A stretch of DNA of 64,000 nucleotides from Polytrichum commune (Eukaryota; Streptophyta; Polytrichopsida; Polytrichales; Polytrichaceae): assembly GCA_950295325.1 (NCBI GenBank), contig OX485803.1, forward strand, positions 25,792,001 through 25,856,000. Direction: 5' to 3'. A program made the position numbers and the translations under genes. Below the pieces are notes generated by a model. The model made no database searches. It was not told the origin of the DNA and was given only the letters and a program-made list of their open reading frames with translations. Within the stretch, counting starts at the first letter, position 1. Each line of letters begins with the position of its first letter. Positions 1 through 11,029 of this stretch are shown here, piece by piece.

Positions 1-1946
1 CCTTTTGGTGGTGGGTTCTATTGTACAGTAACAATTGTCATAACCCTAGAATACAGTTCAAAATATTGTCATCAAATATGATAAAATCAACAAATAAAAG
101 CCCACCATAAATCGATCATCAAATTCTGCGAGGACCCCACCTCTTTTTGCCCTTAGTTTCTTGGAATAGATCACTTGCAAACACGCAATCTCTACGGAGC
201 AGTGCGAGTAGGGATTGGTAAGACCAAACAGACGCCACGTTGTGTACGCCTGGGCAGTTATGTTTCAAGGTTCTCATAGGGAACCTTCATGTTGATCCCA
301 CATAACATTATCTAGCAGCTATCAGCCGTTCCATTCTAATAGTATTCATTCACAGTGCTTCACCTGAAACTCACTCATTTTCCAAGTTGGATCTACTTCC
401 TGACAAGCATCCTTAAGGTATAATTCTAACACGTTGCATGCCTTGCCCCACCCAACATGGTCACTCATCTGAATAATGTTATGCACCTGTGTGAAATTTT
501 GAAGTTTAAAAATAAAATAAATAAAATGAGCAGGTAGAAGGTGACCAGGAGGAAAGTAGCAATTGAAGTTTACAGGAGACGGAAGCGCAGGCTGAGAGGA
601 ATGGATTCTTCTCTGCTGTGCATTACGAAGAGTGCCAATCGGACGCAATTAGCTGACAAGCTCCATGAACTTGTATGTAATTACTGCATAACAGGCAGCA
701 GCCATCCCTGAGGGACTAATTCCCTCTCTCTCTCTCTCTCTCGTAACAAGTGGCACCAACTTAGCCTTAGCATCTGAACCTAACTCACTCGGAGCCTGCA
801 GCCAGTCATCCAGAAACCCTGCACATTCCCAACCGACATAATATGTGAATCTCGGTAGACGTTACCAAACTGCAGTATTAGTCCTCTTCATGTGCAGGCA
901 GCTTGGACGTTGAAGGCAGGCAGGTAGCGACAGTGAAGGCGCAAGCTGCATGATTTTCATGATGCTGATGCTAATGATGGACTAGATAATCAGCAAGAGG
1001 AGAATTGAGAGGCAAATTATCCATCTACTCAAGTTTGTTACCGGTCACAACCAATCACTCATCCAATTAGAGTAGAAGGGTTACCATATCTCAACACACG
1101 GAAGCACGATCACATTCCACAATGCTTAAAATTTTGTTCATGAGCTGATCAGTTATGACCAATAACCAGCTCAAGTAGGAGGGTGGCTCGCCCACTCCTG
1201 CGGCTCATCATCCCCTCTCTCTCTCATTGATTATCTAGTCCACAACCATTTGACATATTAGGTGGCATTATGGGAATTTGGGGAACTCCTTCCACATAGC
1301 ACAATCCTCTCCGTCCCTTGTCCTCAATCCAGTCCGTCAATCTCCAAGATCGGTGTGATCTAGAGAAGAGGCCGCCAAAATGGATATGTCCAGTAACCCC
1401 TCCCAAGCCTAGAAAGTTACCCAACCCACAACCAATCAACTCATGGAACACATCATCTGAGAATTACGGATGCATGAGATCGTGCCCGCCTATATCGACC
1501 GAAATATATTGTGACAAGTTGTGATGATGATAACCCTTGTGCCCTTGCATGCGCGATCGGTTACTAACGACGATGAAGGAGGTGAGAAAGGAGGGGTGGG
1601 GTAAGTGAGTGAGGTAAGTTTGTTGTTGTAGCTAGACATGGCGACATGATGGAAAGCAACTTGGAAGGAAGGCGGACAGTGCAGTGGTGCAAGTGGGGGA
1701 GGGCAGTCTGCGCAGACAGATCAGAGGTGCACGATGGGCGACTCTTCTCTCAGACGAGCTGATCATCGCCCATCTCCATCTCTCTCTCCTTCCTTCTTTG
1801 TCTGTGTCTGTGTCTGTGTCTGTGCGATCTCTCTCTCCACGCGTGTGGGCGCAGATGGCGTGGCTCTTGCTTCACGGGTTGTGCTACGCCTCTCTCACTT
1901 GGTACGGCTGCAGGATCCCAAAATCCCTTCCACCTCCACCTTTACC
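1..1946. other. intergenic, no supported gene
   Basis: I see no convincing gene here. There is a CT microsatellite at 724-742 and a TGTCTG-type run at about 1800-1830. A pyrimidine-rich stretch followed by an ATG near 1855 could be the start of a transcript, but the reading runs straight into a transposon at 1947 and has no recognisable domain. Confidence 0.5.
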
Positions 1947-2185
1947 CAATCAACGGGGACAGCCGACCGCTAGTTGCAGATCGATGAGCCGGTGGAGTTT
2001 GAGAAATGACCGGTCGAGGGTCAAGACTTCAGGAGGATTTTCCCCATCATTTTAGAGGAATCTGCGGAATATGCCTCAAAATTAGCAAAGAAAAACCGAA
2101 ACATCACAACAGCATGTCACCGGTTGGACATGAAAACACGAGGGTTTTGACTGATCATTTACCCAAAAATCTCCACGGACAACTG
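1947..2185 (+). mobile_element. hAT-like MITE, family A copy A1
   Basis: This is one of five related 223-252 bp repeats in the first 8 kb. The left end reads CAATCAACGGGG and the right end, on the complement, reads CAGTTGTCCGTGGAG. The interior carries the family signature ACCGGTT-like motifs and a GTTCAAGACTTCAGGA-like block. The flanks are CCTTTACC (1939-1946) and ACCTTACC (2186-2193), which match at 6 of 8 positions and fit an aged 8-bp target duplication. No coding capacity is seen. The hAT assignment rests on the 8-bp duplication and the CA-starting ends shared with the other copies. Confidence 0.75.
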
Positions 2186-2237
2186 ACCTTACCACCTTCC
2201 TTTCTACACTCTCGCAGTCTCACTCAGCCCAAGAGTG

Positions 2238-2474
2238 CAGTGTCCGGGAAAACTTTTTGGGGATAATGGGTCAAAATTCGAGTACTTTCAAGTCCGGCCG
2301 GTTACATGCTGTGGTGATCTTTTGGTTTGTCTTTACTAATGTGAGGTATATTCCATAGATTCCTCTAAAATGATGGGGTAATTCTCCTCAAGTCTTGAAC
2401 CTCAGCCAGTTATTTCTCAAACTCAAACTCAACCGGTTCAAATGTAACTAGCGGTTGGCTCTCCTCGTTCATTG
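2238..2474 (-). mobile_element. hAT-like MITE, family A copy A2
   Basis: Same family as A1 in the opposite orientation, starting 52 bp after A1 ends. The left end reads CAGTGTCCGGGAA and the right end, on the complement, reads CAATGAACGAGGAG. The flanks are CAAGAGTG (2230-2237) and CAAGGGTG (2475-2482), matching at 7 of 8 positions. Together A1 and A2 form a roughly 530-bp inverted pair that could fold into a long hairpin if transcribed. Non-coding. Confidence 0.8.
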
Positions 2475-2482
2475 CAAGGGTG

Positions 2483-5120
2483 GCTTTACACTAGGCCCAA
2501 GGCCAAGGAACATCTAGAATCGAGCAATCCTATTGGTCGAGAGTAATCCTATTATGGACCCAAGTAGTTTACGATAGGATCCAACTCCAAGGTATGAAAA
2601 TATGAAGAAGTGTTAATGTGACATCACTTTCTTGCCAAACCTTGACAGTGTCCACCCAAGAAAATGTGACTCCTCATTTGAGAAACTGATCTTCAACCTT
2701 GGTCTAAACGCAAACCCAAAAATGAAGTTTTTCATTAAGAGGTGTGTTGGATCCCAAGTTTCTTGGGATCCAGCACACCCCTTACTTTTGGACTTAAGAT
2801 TGCACCCAAGCTTGAAAATCAATTTCTCAAACTAGGAGTATTTTCTTGATTGTCAATTGCCAAGATTTGGCACTAGGAAAGTGATGCAACATTAGTACCA
2901 CTTCAATCTTTTGTACCTTGGGCATGGACCTATAAGCTCCTCGGGTTCAAAGTTTTGCTCTCGAACAATAGGATTGCTTCGTTTTGGAAATTTTTTTTGG
3001 GTTTTAGGCCCTAGCGTAAACCCATCCTAAACTTGTATGTAGCCCTATTGAAGGTTTTCCAACTCCGCACATAATCTTGGTTGGTGGATATGATTAAGAA
3101 TTGTTTCCTCCAATCAACAATTCTTACCACAAAGACTCTCATTTCAAGTTTCATAATCATTGGGTGCAGGCATGGTAAAGCGGGTCAAAACAGTTCTTTG
3201 GTATACTACAACCATAACCTTTTTGGTCAAACACCTAGAAGTAGTAGCAAAAAGTTGTATACATTGGATTTCTTTTAATGGTTCCCTCTTTGTTTTAAGT
3301 ACCCAAATATAAAATATCAAGATGAGATCTTCACTTATCATTTAAAGTTATGCTCAAAAGCAAATGACTAAATATGGTTTTGGACGTAAATTTGCATGAA
3401 CTTGGTATTTATTTCATATCAATTGAATTCATTATAAACTTGAGGCCATCATTGAGGAAAAATGTAGAAAAACATCAATATAATGTCATGTTATCGTATT
3501 TAAAACAACAATTAGACATTTACTTGTTCAATGTCACATGTTTCCACACCACTTGCACCGCTTTTTAAAATATGTATACTTTTTTGAAATTATCTTTGTC
3601 AACATAAATTTCTTGGTAAATAAATATATTTTAAAATATTTATGAGTTTCTTTCACAAAATTGAAAGTTAATATATATAGTTTCCAATCGAATCTGCTTC
3701 AATTTTTTGCAAGGATTGAGAGTTGTCCACTTTATTGTGCTTGCACCCCCATTGGAGTAATCTCTTATCTCAAAATCCAAAATTCTTATGTTATTTAAAT
3801 TGACCAATACAATTGGAAAAAAATTGAGACAAGTGAATGCTTTAAGTCATTGCCAAAAACAAAGCCACGGGGACATGAAACGGACCCAGGGGGGGAGATG
3901 TTTAGGGGATAGGGTTGACATTGCCTTGTGATCTTGCAGCACCTTCGATCAGAAATCGTTGCAGCAGAATATTAAAATTAAAATTTTAAATTTTAAATAA
4001 ATTTTTAAAACGATATTATGAGAGGAGGGACTTGGTATTTACTCCAAAAACTAACTCAAGTCCCAAAGAAAGAACTATCATGCATTTCAAATTATATACA
4101 TCTCTCTGCCTACATAAAACATCGTGCCCACTTCCCGGACCACTCCGATGCTCAATGGTTGGTTCTAAGGCATTTTCGGATCATGTACATTGCCATTTCA
4201 TAGTTTTGAAATTGGAATTGGAATTTGGCATGCAAAATTTTAAGAGATCTTGGATTGAAGTGAGAACTATCTTCTTTTTAAAAGTGATCACATAGTCTTT
4301 TTGACAAATCGTGTTAAATATTGAATAAATTAGAATGATGTCTAAATCTCGAGCACATAGTTCAATCTGACCTTAACACGGGTCATTCTGGTGTTTGTTC
4401 TTAACTACCAACCTTGTCATATACGGTCGGCCCTCTATAAGTGTTATTTACATAGGTGTTAAAATTTCCATAGTGTCTTGAACATTAAAATACCATATTC
4501 AATATAAGAGTCTCAAGAACATTTTGTCAGACCCGGCACTCCCTTCTCTGATATTTTACATTCCATATGTGTTAGTTGAAGATTGTCTCCATATGTCGGC
4601 TCATGTGGAGTCGTGGACTACCATACATGCAAAAAGCATAAAGGTGTGCACCTCATTTCAGGCCCCCCATAAATAACCAAGTATGGTACAAACTAAACAA
4701 AGCGGTGGCTCATACTCTCACTATATTACAGACATGATTTCTCTCTCAAGAATCTAAATATTATATTGGTAAATGTGGATTTTCCATAAAACAAACTCTT
4801 CGTGTGTTAACATGCTCTAATTGTTAATACCTCATTCTCCCAACTGCTAAAAACTTACACAAGGCTAACTGCACCACTCTAATATAGATGATTCCTTAGG
4901 AGGAGTGATCACATAAGGCTCATACACCTCAAGCTAGAGATTCATGATTCAAATTGCCTTTGCAATTGCAAAAAATGTAAAAATAAATAAAATTGCTAGA
5001 AGTGTCCATGAATTGTTACACAAGATCACTTTTTGCTGCTATTTCTGTTTTTCGAAAACAAATGGACTTTTCTCCATTGCAAGCCTAAAAACAAACTACG
5101 AAAAAAGTCATAACCCCAGA
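2483..5120. other. intergenic, AT-rich, no supported gene
   Basis: No reading frame here has domain-like content. The sequence is AT-rich, especially from 3600 to 4050. A short direct repeat containing GGATCCCAAGTTTCTTGGGATCC, itself a palindrome, lies near 2748-2770. Nothing else was recognised. Confidence 0.5.
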
Positions 5121-5128
5121 CTGTGGAG

Positions 5129-5380
5129 CACTGAACAGGGAGAACCGACAACTAGTCACAGGTGAACTGGGTTTCTTTGAGAGATGACCGGTTAAAGTTC
5201 AAGACATCAGCAAGACCACCAACCATTTTTGTAAAGAAAAACCAGTAAAAAGAAGTATACTTCAAATTCTATACCTCAAATTAGGAAAGAAAAACCGGAA
5301 GATCCCAACAAGTAACCGGATGGACTTGGAAACACGTAAATTTTGGCTGATTATGCCCAAAAATCTCCCTGGATATATTG
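5129..5380 (+). mobile_element. hAT-like MITE, family A copy A3
   Basis: Third family A copy, at 252 bp the longest. The left end is CACTGAACAGGGAGAACC and the right end, on the complement, is CAATATATCCAGGGAG. The flanks CTGTGGAG (5121-5128) and CCGTGGAC (5381-5388) agree at 6 of 8 positions. Relative to A5 it has a changed central part (about 5215-5275), where an extra AGAAGTATACTTC-like block is seen. Non-coding. Confidence 0.72.
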
Positions 5381-5519
5381 CCGTGGACACCTCAGGCTGC
5401 GCACTGGAAAGCGAGCGCTCGCATTTAATTTTTCGATGGTTGTTGGAATGCACAACTCTAGGCTCTGTTGCCTGTCTTGTGACACAACCACTTACCAAAC
5501 CGCATTGAACACGGGCTAC

Positions 5520-5557
5520 CTTCCTTCCTTCCTCCCTTCCTTCCTCCCTTCCTTTCT
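5520..5557. repeat. CCTT/CCTC microsatellite
   Basis: A pyrimidine-only run of TTCC and CTCC tetramers, followed near 5600-5640 by a second simple tract of AGCAT/GGCAT pentamers. Both are simple repeats with no coding meaning. Confidence 0.9.
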
Positions 5558-5909
5558 TGGATAGCTAGGTCTGGCCATGAATCTAACGTAGGCCGGCATA
5601 GCTAGCATAGCATAGCATGGCATGGCATGGCATTGCATTGGTGTCGACCCTTGACAAACGGGGCAATAATGGAGCAATGAAAACCCCATGAGGTGACTAT
5701 GAATAAGAGGTACCACCTGGCTCGCGGGAGACTCAAATGTCCACCTACTCCACAAGGACGCGGGAAAGGTGGATACCCTTTATGGACAGCCTTCAGACGC
5801 CCCTTTTCCAGATTCTTGCTTCTGCTTCACGAGATCCGGACTCTGCCTGCGTCATTCAATGTGTCTCCAGTACACTCACCAAGTAAGTTAAGTTCGAGAC
5901 TCAATCAGC

Positions 5910-6312
5910 CTCAACTGTTGTACACGACAATATTGTGTTTAGGAGTGTCACCAATTCCAATCGTTGTCTTGCTCAGTGCTGAGTGTAAACCGCCTGTGTA
6001 GTGTCACCAACGCTCACATGTAAACCTAATGACATATTGTCCTGACCGCTCATGACAATTCCTACCTTGTGCGAAGAATTGGGCATTATAGGGTTCCTAG
6101 TGTTGCGAGTACTATCACTTATTAAGTGAATTTTTCATCCAAATCTCAACTGTCTGTGACAATATTTTATTACATAAATGTTGAGATGCAAATGATGCCA
6201 AGTTGGGATGACAGGACTTGTAAACTTATTCACAAGAACTGGCATTAGAAAAGTTACCACAGCGACATAAAATATCGTATGGACACTAAATACAATATTT
6301 AGTGTGGTAAGG
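5910..6312 (+). mobile_element. dispersed repeat family B, copy B1
   Basis: About 400 bp shared with segments near 30,560-30,965 (same orientation) and with 13,310-14,165 and 41,700-43,125 (opposite orientation). Shared blocks include TCTTGCTCAGTGCTGAGTGT-like sequence followed by GTAAACCGCC, a GACAATAT block, and AAGTTGGGATGACA. The right end is the palindrome ACACTAAAT..ATTTAGTGT (6290-6311), which recurs at the ends of other copies. The element is non-coding. The superfamily is not assigned because I could not fix its target duplication. Confidence 0.65.
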
Positions 6313-6359
6313 TATGGAGGAAAGTGTGCGGGTATAATTTGGCTACCTTTATTCATTGG

Positions 6360-6720
6360 CTCATGTTTGAGTGGCGTGTGGTTAGGTGAAGATCAAAGGA
6401 CAAACACCATAAAGACACATGTTTACAAGAGATTGAATATGTTTTCAAAAAAATAAAAAATAAACTAGTCCCAACTCAATAGTGAACATAATAATTGAAA
6501 GAACCCATGAATTCGAGTAAGAAATCAACAAACGTGCATTTTCGATGGCCGTAACTAAATCATAGGATGTCTGATTTTTAATCTAAATCTATGTTGATGC
6601 TTCATTGTAGATGTACTAATGCATCACAAACTTTTGTTGGTAGAAGTTGGAGACCATGAAAAGCAAACTGAAGGAGACCCACGTACCTTAGGCACGAAAA
6701 TGCTTTTGACAACGGATGCA
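6360..6720 (+). repeat. dispersed repeat E, copy 1
   Basis: Direct, diverged copy of 19,735-20,135. Shared blocks include GGTGAAGATCAAAGGACAA, ACCATAAAGACACATGTTTA, a GCC(A/G)TAACTAAATCA block, and AGAAGTTGGAGACCATGAAA. The element is non-coding and its ends are not defined. Confidence 0.6.
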
Positions 6721-7105
6721 GTGTCCGTCTGGATTTCCTTAATTTACATCTCTAACTGAATCAATTCAATTTCCACCATCAATTAGGTCAGTGGCCCCAG
6801 TGTATCTATTACACCAGTCTCACACAGTGATGTGTAAATTGCCTGCATCCATGGACTTTTCTGACTAGGCATCTAACATCCGAGTTTTATCTCTGTTTTC
6901 ATATTCACTTACAGTACTGACTGTACGTTAATTGTACTGGTTATTAGTTTGGTACAGTTCTCAGGACACTATATCTCTGATTTAGTGTCGCATTGAAGTT
7001 GATGTGCCATGTTAATTAAAGCGGCCTGCACGACTCGTCATGTAGCGGCAAGTCTCAAATATTGTTCATTTCTTTGGTTGCTACTTAAGCTTAGTGATGG
7101 CAAGA

Positions 7106-7328
7106 CTGTCCGGGAGTTTTTTTAGCATAATCGGTCAAAATCCTAGTGTTTCCAACTCCAACCGGTTACATGTTATGATCTTTTAAGTTTTTCTTAATTA
7201 ATTTGCGATATAATCTGTAAATCCTTCTACAATGATCGGTAATTTTCTTGAAGTCTAGAACTTCAACCGGTTATATCTCAAACTCAACTGGTTCATGTGT
7301 AACTAGCAGTCGGTTCTCCCTTTCGTTG
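7106..7328 (-). mobile_element. hAT-like MITE, family A copy A4
   Basis: The shortest copy (223 bp), with a perfect 8-bp duplication TGGCAAGA at 7098-7105 and 7329-7336. The left end is CTGTCCGGGAG and the right end, on the complement, is CAACGAAAGGGAGAACC. It sits inside a repeat whose uninterrupted relative is present at 8597-8630, so the empty site can be read directly (see findings). Its perfect duplication suggests it is one of the younger copies. Non-coding. Confidence 0.88.
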
Positions 7329-7647
7329 TGGCAAGATCAAAGTTATGTGGATTAATAATATTTGGTGTGTCAGATGACACCAAATAAGATGTTTGATGGA
7401 ACAAATTGAGGTTGAGCATACTCCACTATATATCTGATATTGTGCGGCACAGCATTTAAATGTGTAATGCTAAGTAGTCTATACCATTTATGGTATTTAG
7501 TGTCAAATGTGTAATAGTGTCACTTACCCTATTTTCAGGCGTAACCTAGGTTACATTGATGATTCAAATTTTCACCATAATTGTCACTTCATGACATTTG
7601 ACGTTCAAAAGCACTTACTAATATCTTGGCATGAGCATGTTCAATAG

Positions 7648-7877
7648 CAATGATCGGGGAAAACCAGAAATTAGTTACAAATGAACCGGTTGAGTCTGAG
7701 AAATAACTGGTTGAAGTTCAAGACTGCAGGAAAATTATTGATCATTTTAGAGGAATTTATAGAATAAACCTCAATTTGATAAAGGAAAACTGGAGGATGT
7801 CAACATATAATTAACCGGTTGGAGTTGCAAACACTAGGATCTCAACCGATTACGCCCAAAAATCTCCCGGATCACTA
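7648..7877 (+). mobile_element. hAT-like MITE, family A copy A5
   Basis: A 230-bp copy with a perfect 8-bp duplication TTCAATAG at 7640-7647 and 7878-7885. The left end is CAATGATCGGGGAAAACC and the right end, on the complement, is TAGTGATCCGGGAG, so the terminal inverted repeat is roughly CA(A/G)TGATCCGGGGA. The interior has three AACCGGTT-type motifs. This copy is the best guide to the family ends. Non-coding. Confidence 0.9.
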
Positions 7878-8159
7878 TTCAATAGTGTTATGAGGTGCAT
7901 GCCTATGTTTACACAATGGTCTCTAAGTTGACTAAAGTGTAGACAAATGACACTTGCCATTACTATGCTCAAGAATATCTTCCTCTTGCATACTAAACTA
8001 TAAACACATGACGCTTGCCATTAGTACGTTCAAAACATCTTCCCCTTGCATACTAAAACGCAAGACTTTCATGTAACGTATCCCAATGTCATAATGTATA
8101 TATGTTTTCACTTAAAGAAGTCACTTATGTTGACAAATGGAATCACATTGGCAATTAGA

Positions 8160-8900
8160 GGGCATTATACTTTGAGACCTCTAGGCACCTAGTCTAGGCC
8201 CTTCGTTAATAATGTGCGTGACACTAAATACCATAATCGATGTAGTGGTCTCCACGAGTTGACTTGTAACACTCAATGTCTCATGCCACCAACTTCTTTA
8301 GTTGCTACCCTGCGATGGAAAAACCATGAACATGGGTCGATGATGAATAGTGTGGGCCATACTAAAGCAGATGTTTAGTGTAGCGAATTGGGGTTGAGCA
8401 GTCTACATTATGATTTTGATGTAGTGAGCATTACTTTGATATGTCTTATTAAATTTGAGTGGTCTCCATGACTTGTCATGAAGCAACAAGTTTCTCGTGC
8501 CACGAGCATGCCACCAACTTTTGTGGTGATCACCCAATAATAACAAGACCATTTACGTGGGTTGATGATGAACAGTGTGGGCCACATTAAATCACATGAT
8601 GGCAAGATCAATTTGCGTGAATTGACGCCACCTAATGACATCAAAATCAATTCACATGAATTGATATTGAACAGTGTGAACCACACTAAGTTAGATGTTT
8701 AGGGTACCAAATTGGAGTTGAGCATACAACACTATACTCGAGACTATACGTTTGATTTAGTGTGGCATTAAAATTGATGTGCCATATTTTTTAGACGGGC
8801 CTCCACAACTTGTCATATACTAACAACAAATGTTCCATGCTGCCACCTTTTTTGGTTGCCACCCAATGATGAAAAGATCAATCAATAAGCCCCATTCAAG
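8160..8900. repeat. degenerate tandem repeat, unit about 320 bp
   Basis: Blocks recur in the same order: GTTGAGCA after an AATTGG(A/G)GTTG context (8393 and 8717, also 7411), TGATGAA(C/T)AGTGTG (8341, 8564), and CATGCCACCAACTT with a following GTTGC/GTGATCACCC block. The spacing between the two GTTGAGCA marks is 324 bp. The repeat continues leftwards to about 6950, where MITEs A4 and A5 interrupt it. Non-coding. Confidence 0.6.
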
Positions 8901-9262
8901 TAAACATGTGATGAATTCGTTAGCATATGATCGTGTCCTAAGCCATTTGTATACACTGCCAACATATGAGTACTAGGCAATCACCTGGCATCAGCGAAAA
9001 ATATATACAAATCTACCCCAACGGTAGGTTTTTAATACACTTTTTTCAATGACATAGGATACTCACCTAGGATTCATACACTTGTAGTATGTAGTGTAGG
9101 AAACTCAATTTGCCATACCTGGAAGGGACAGTGAATGAACATGCCTAAAGTTCTTGGAATCCCGCAAGCATCCGCATGTGAATTGTTTTTGGCGCAAAAC
9201 ACCATCCATGAAAATTGGTCCAGGTTTTGGATGTCTGGATTTTGTCCAGGGCAGGGTCCTTG

Positions 9263-9313
9263 TGTATATATTTATATATATAGATATAGATATAGATATA
9301 CACACACACACAC
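9263..9313. repeat. TA/GATA/CA compound microsatellite
   Basis: A TATATT, GATATA and CACACA run. A separate CAA run lies at 9580-9604. These explain the low-complexity tyrosine, isoleucine, threonine and glutamine stretches in translations of this area, which are not evidence of genes. Confidence 0.9.
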
Positions 9314-9718
9314 GATTCATCACCTTCACCACCAGGGGTGCAGTGGCGTACCATTGAACATGGAGGTACCTTCATCTGCCATTCTTTTCTTTCTTTTCCT
9401 TGAGATTCGTGATCAAACCAGCTGGGGGTGGGGAAGGGGTCCTTTGATTTGGTCATGCAATTCAGGTGGCCTCGACCTCGCAGTCTGCTCGATCTAAAAC
9501 TCATCAATGGCGATCCTTGGCGTGATGTTGTTTTGTCCGAGTGCGTTTGTGTGCCAGAACACAAATCACTTGGTCCTCACAACAACAACAACAACAACAA
9601 CAAAAAGAAACCCAATTAATCAATCAACACTTAAAAAAAAAGTGTATGCTCACTTTTACTGCATCTCAAAAGGCTCCTGTACCAATGTCAGACGGGTATA
9701 TAGGTGAATGCAGGGTAG

Positions 9719-10110
9719 TAATAATCGATCTCAGTAACAGTATCAAAGAACCTAGTATCTACAGGTATCAAAATTGTTATACCAATCAATTATTGATGTT
9801 TGGTGGGTATCTCAAGTCAAGGTTATAGAATATCTGTATACCCGAGATATTAGTTGGATCAACACCATTCTAAATCATACTGATATTAGGATAGTTTTAC
9901 CTAGTTGTGAAGATTCTTCTTACATGATATGATATAGAGAGAGAGAGAAACCCAAATAGTATCGAAAATAAAAATACCATCAAATATCCATACGCTGCTG
10001 CTGTGCATCCAAAATGTGATATATGCTCATCATAGATAGCCGAATGGTATCAACGAAAAAGACGATACCAGACAAAACAGTGCTCGCAACCACTTGGCCT
10101 GTGAGTTCCC
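9719..10110 (+). mobile_element. dispersed repeat F, copy 1
   Basis: About 390 bp related, in the same orientation, to 58,660-59,040 in the last intron of the large ATPase gene. Shared blocks include GTATCAAAGAACCTA, GGTGGGTATCTCAAG, TGATATTAGG, and ATCATCAAATATCCATAC. Both copies start and stop at similar places, which suggests a small transposon, but no clear inverted repeats or target duplication were fixed. Confidence 0.6.
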
Positions 10111-10745
10111 CGTCCCCTCAGGACAATAATAAGTTGGCTGCTTTGCTTTTTGCGATTCTCACCCGACTGCAACAACCACGAGGGTCGCGAAGGCAGCATG
10201 AAAACAGGACAGCCATCATTTATCATCATAGTTTCTGTCACTCGGGTACAAGGCTCGTACAGCGAAAAGAGCGAGCGATCCAGTAGTATTAGGCACCCAA
10301 ATCTAAGGGAAGAAAAAGAAAAGAAAAAATGGGTGCCTGCTTCGTATCTGTGTTGATCAGATTTCACGGCTTCGAAAATTTTAGAGCACATTCAGAGGTT
10401 TATGTGGCTCTATTGTCATGAGCAGGCTCTTTTTCTGATAAACGAGGATGTAAATAGAAAACGTCTCCTGGGAATGCCTCACTACCTGGTGGTCCGCTAC
10501 ATGCTATGTTGTTTTGCTCAAATTAATCTAAATGCTCAGCTGATAGATGGTTTTTTAGTACATAGTAATTGCGATATGTATTCGGGTTTTCGTTGTCATT
10601 GATACTTGAAATGAAACAGAAAAGGCAAATACGCCATGATAAGTAGTTGCATTTTGGGTCAGTAACCACTGGATTCGTGCCGTGAATCCAACCAAAATGC
10701 GAAGACGCAGTATTTGCTTTACGAACAACACACTTTGTGCATTCG

Positions 10746-10894
10746 CTCCAACTACACAAACAACAGTCTTTGTGATATATACGCGATTGCTAGTTGTAAG
10801 AAGCAATCCTCGATCCAATAGTCAAAACTGTTTGTGTAGTTGGAGCGAGGATTGCTTCCTACAACTAGCAATCGTGTATATATCACAAAGACTG
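10746..10894. repeat. strong hairpin with 49-bp arms
   Basis: The arms 10,764-10,812 and 10,846-10,894 are inverted copies that differ at 2 of 49 positions, one of them a G:U pair in plus-strand RNA. They are separated by a 33-nt loop. A second perfect 16-bp inverted pair (10,746-10,761 and 10,830-10,845) lies directly outside the left arm and inside the loop. The layout is P-Q-loop-P'-Q', so the right half is the inverse of Q-P rather than of P-Q. It could be a foldback transposon or a small-RNA precursor. No target duplication was identified. Confidence 0.8.
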
Positions 10895-10952
10895 TCGTTA
10901 AAAATCAAGTTCCAAAATCAAAGTTCAAATGTAAAAGTTATAGGAAGTCAAC

Positions 10953-10958
<6 letters not shown>

Positions 10959-11026
<68 letters not shown>
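10959..11026. repeat. CT microsatellite, 68 bp
   Basis: An uninterrupted CT run. The serine/leucine tails in translations here come from this tract. Confidence 0.97.

Positions 11027-11029
<3 letters not shown>

Noticed and set aside
1684-2055. 123-codon frame with a serine/valine run
   Set aside because: It crosses a TGTCTG microsatellite and runs into MITE A1, and it has no domain.
9135-9564. Frames of up to 139 codons on both strands
   Set aside because: They are built on TA/GATA/CA repeats, giving repeated Tyr-Ile or Thr-His runs.
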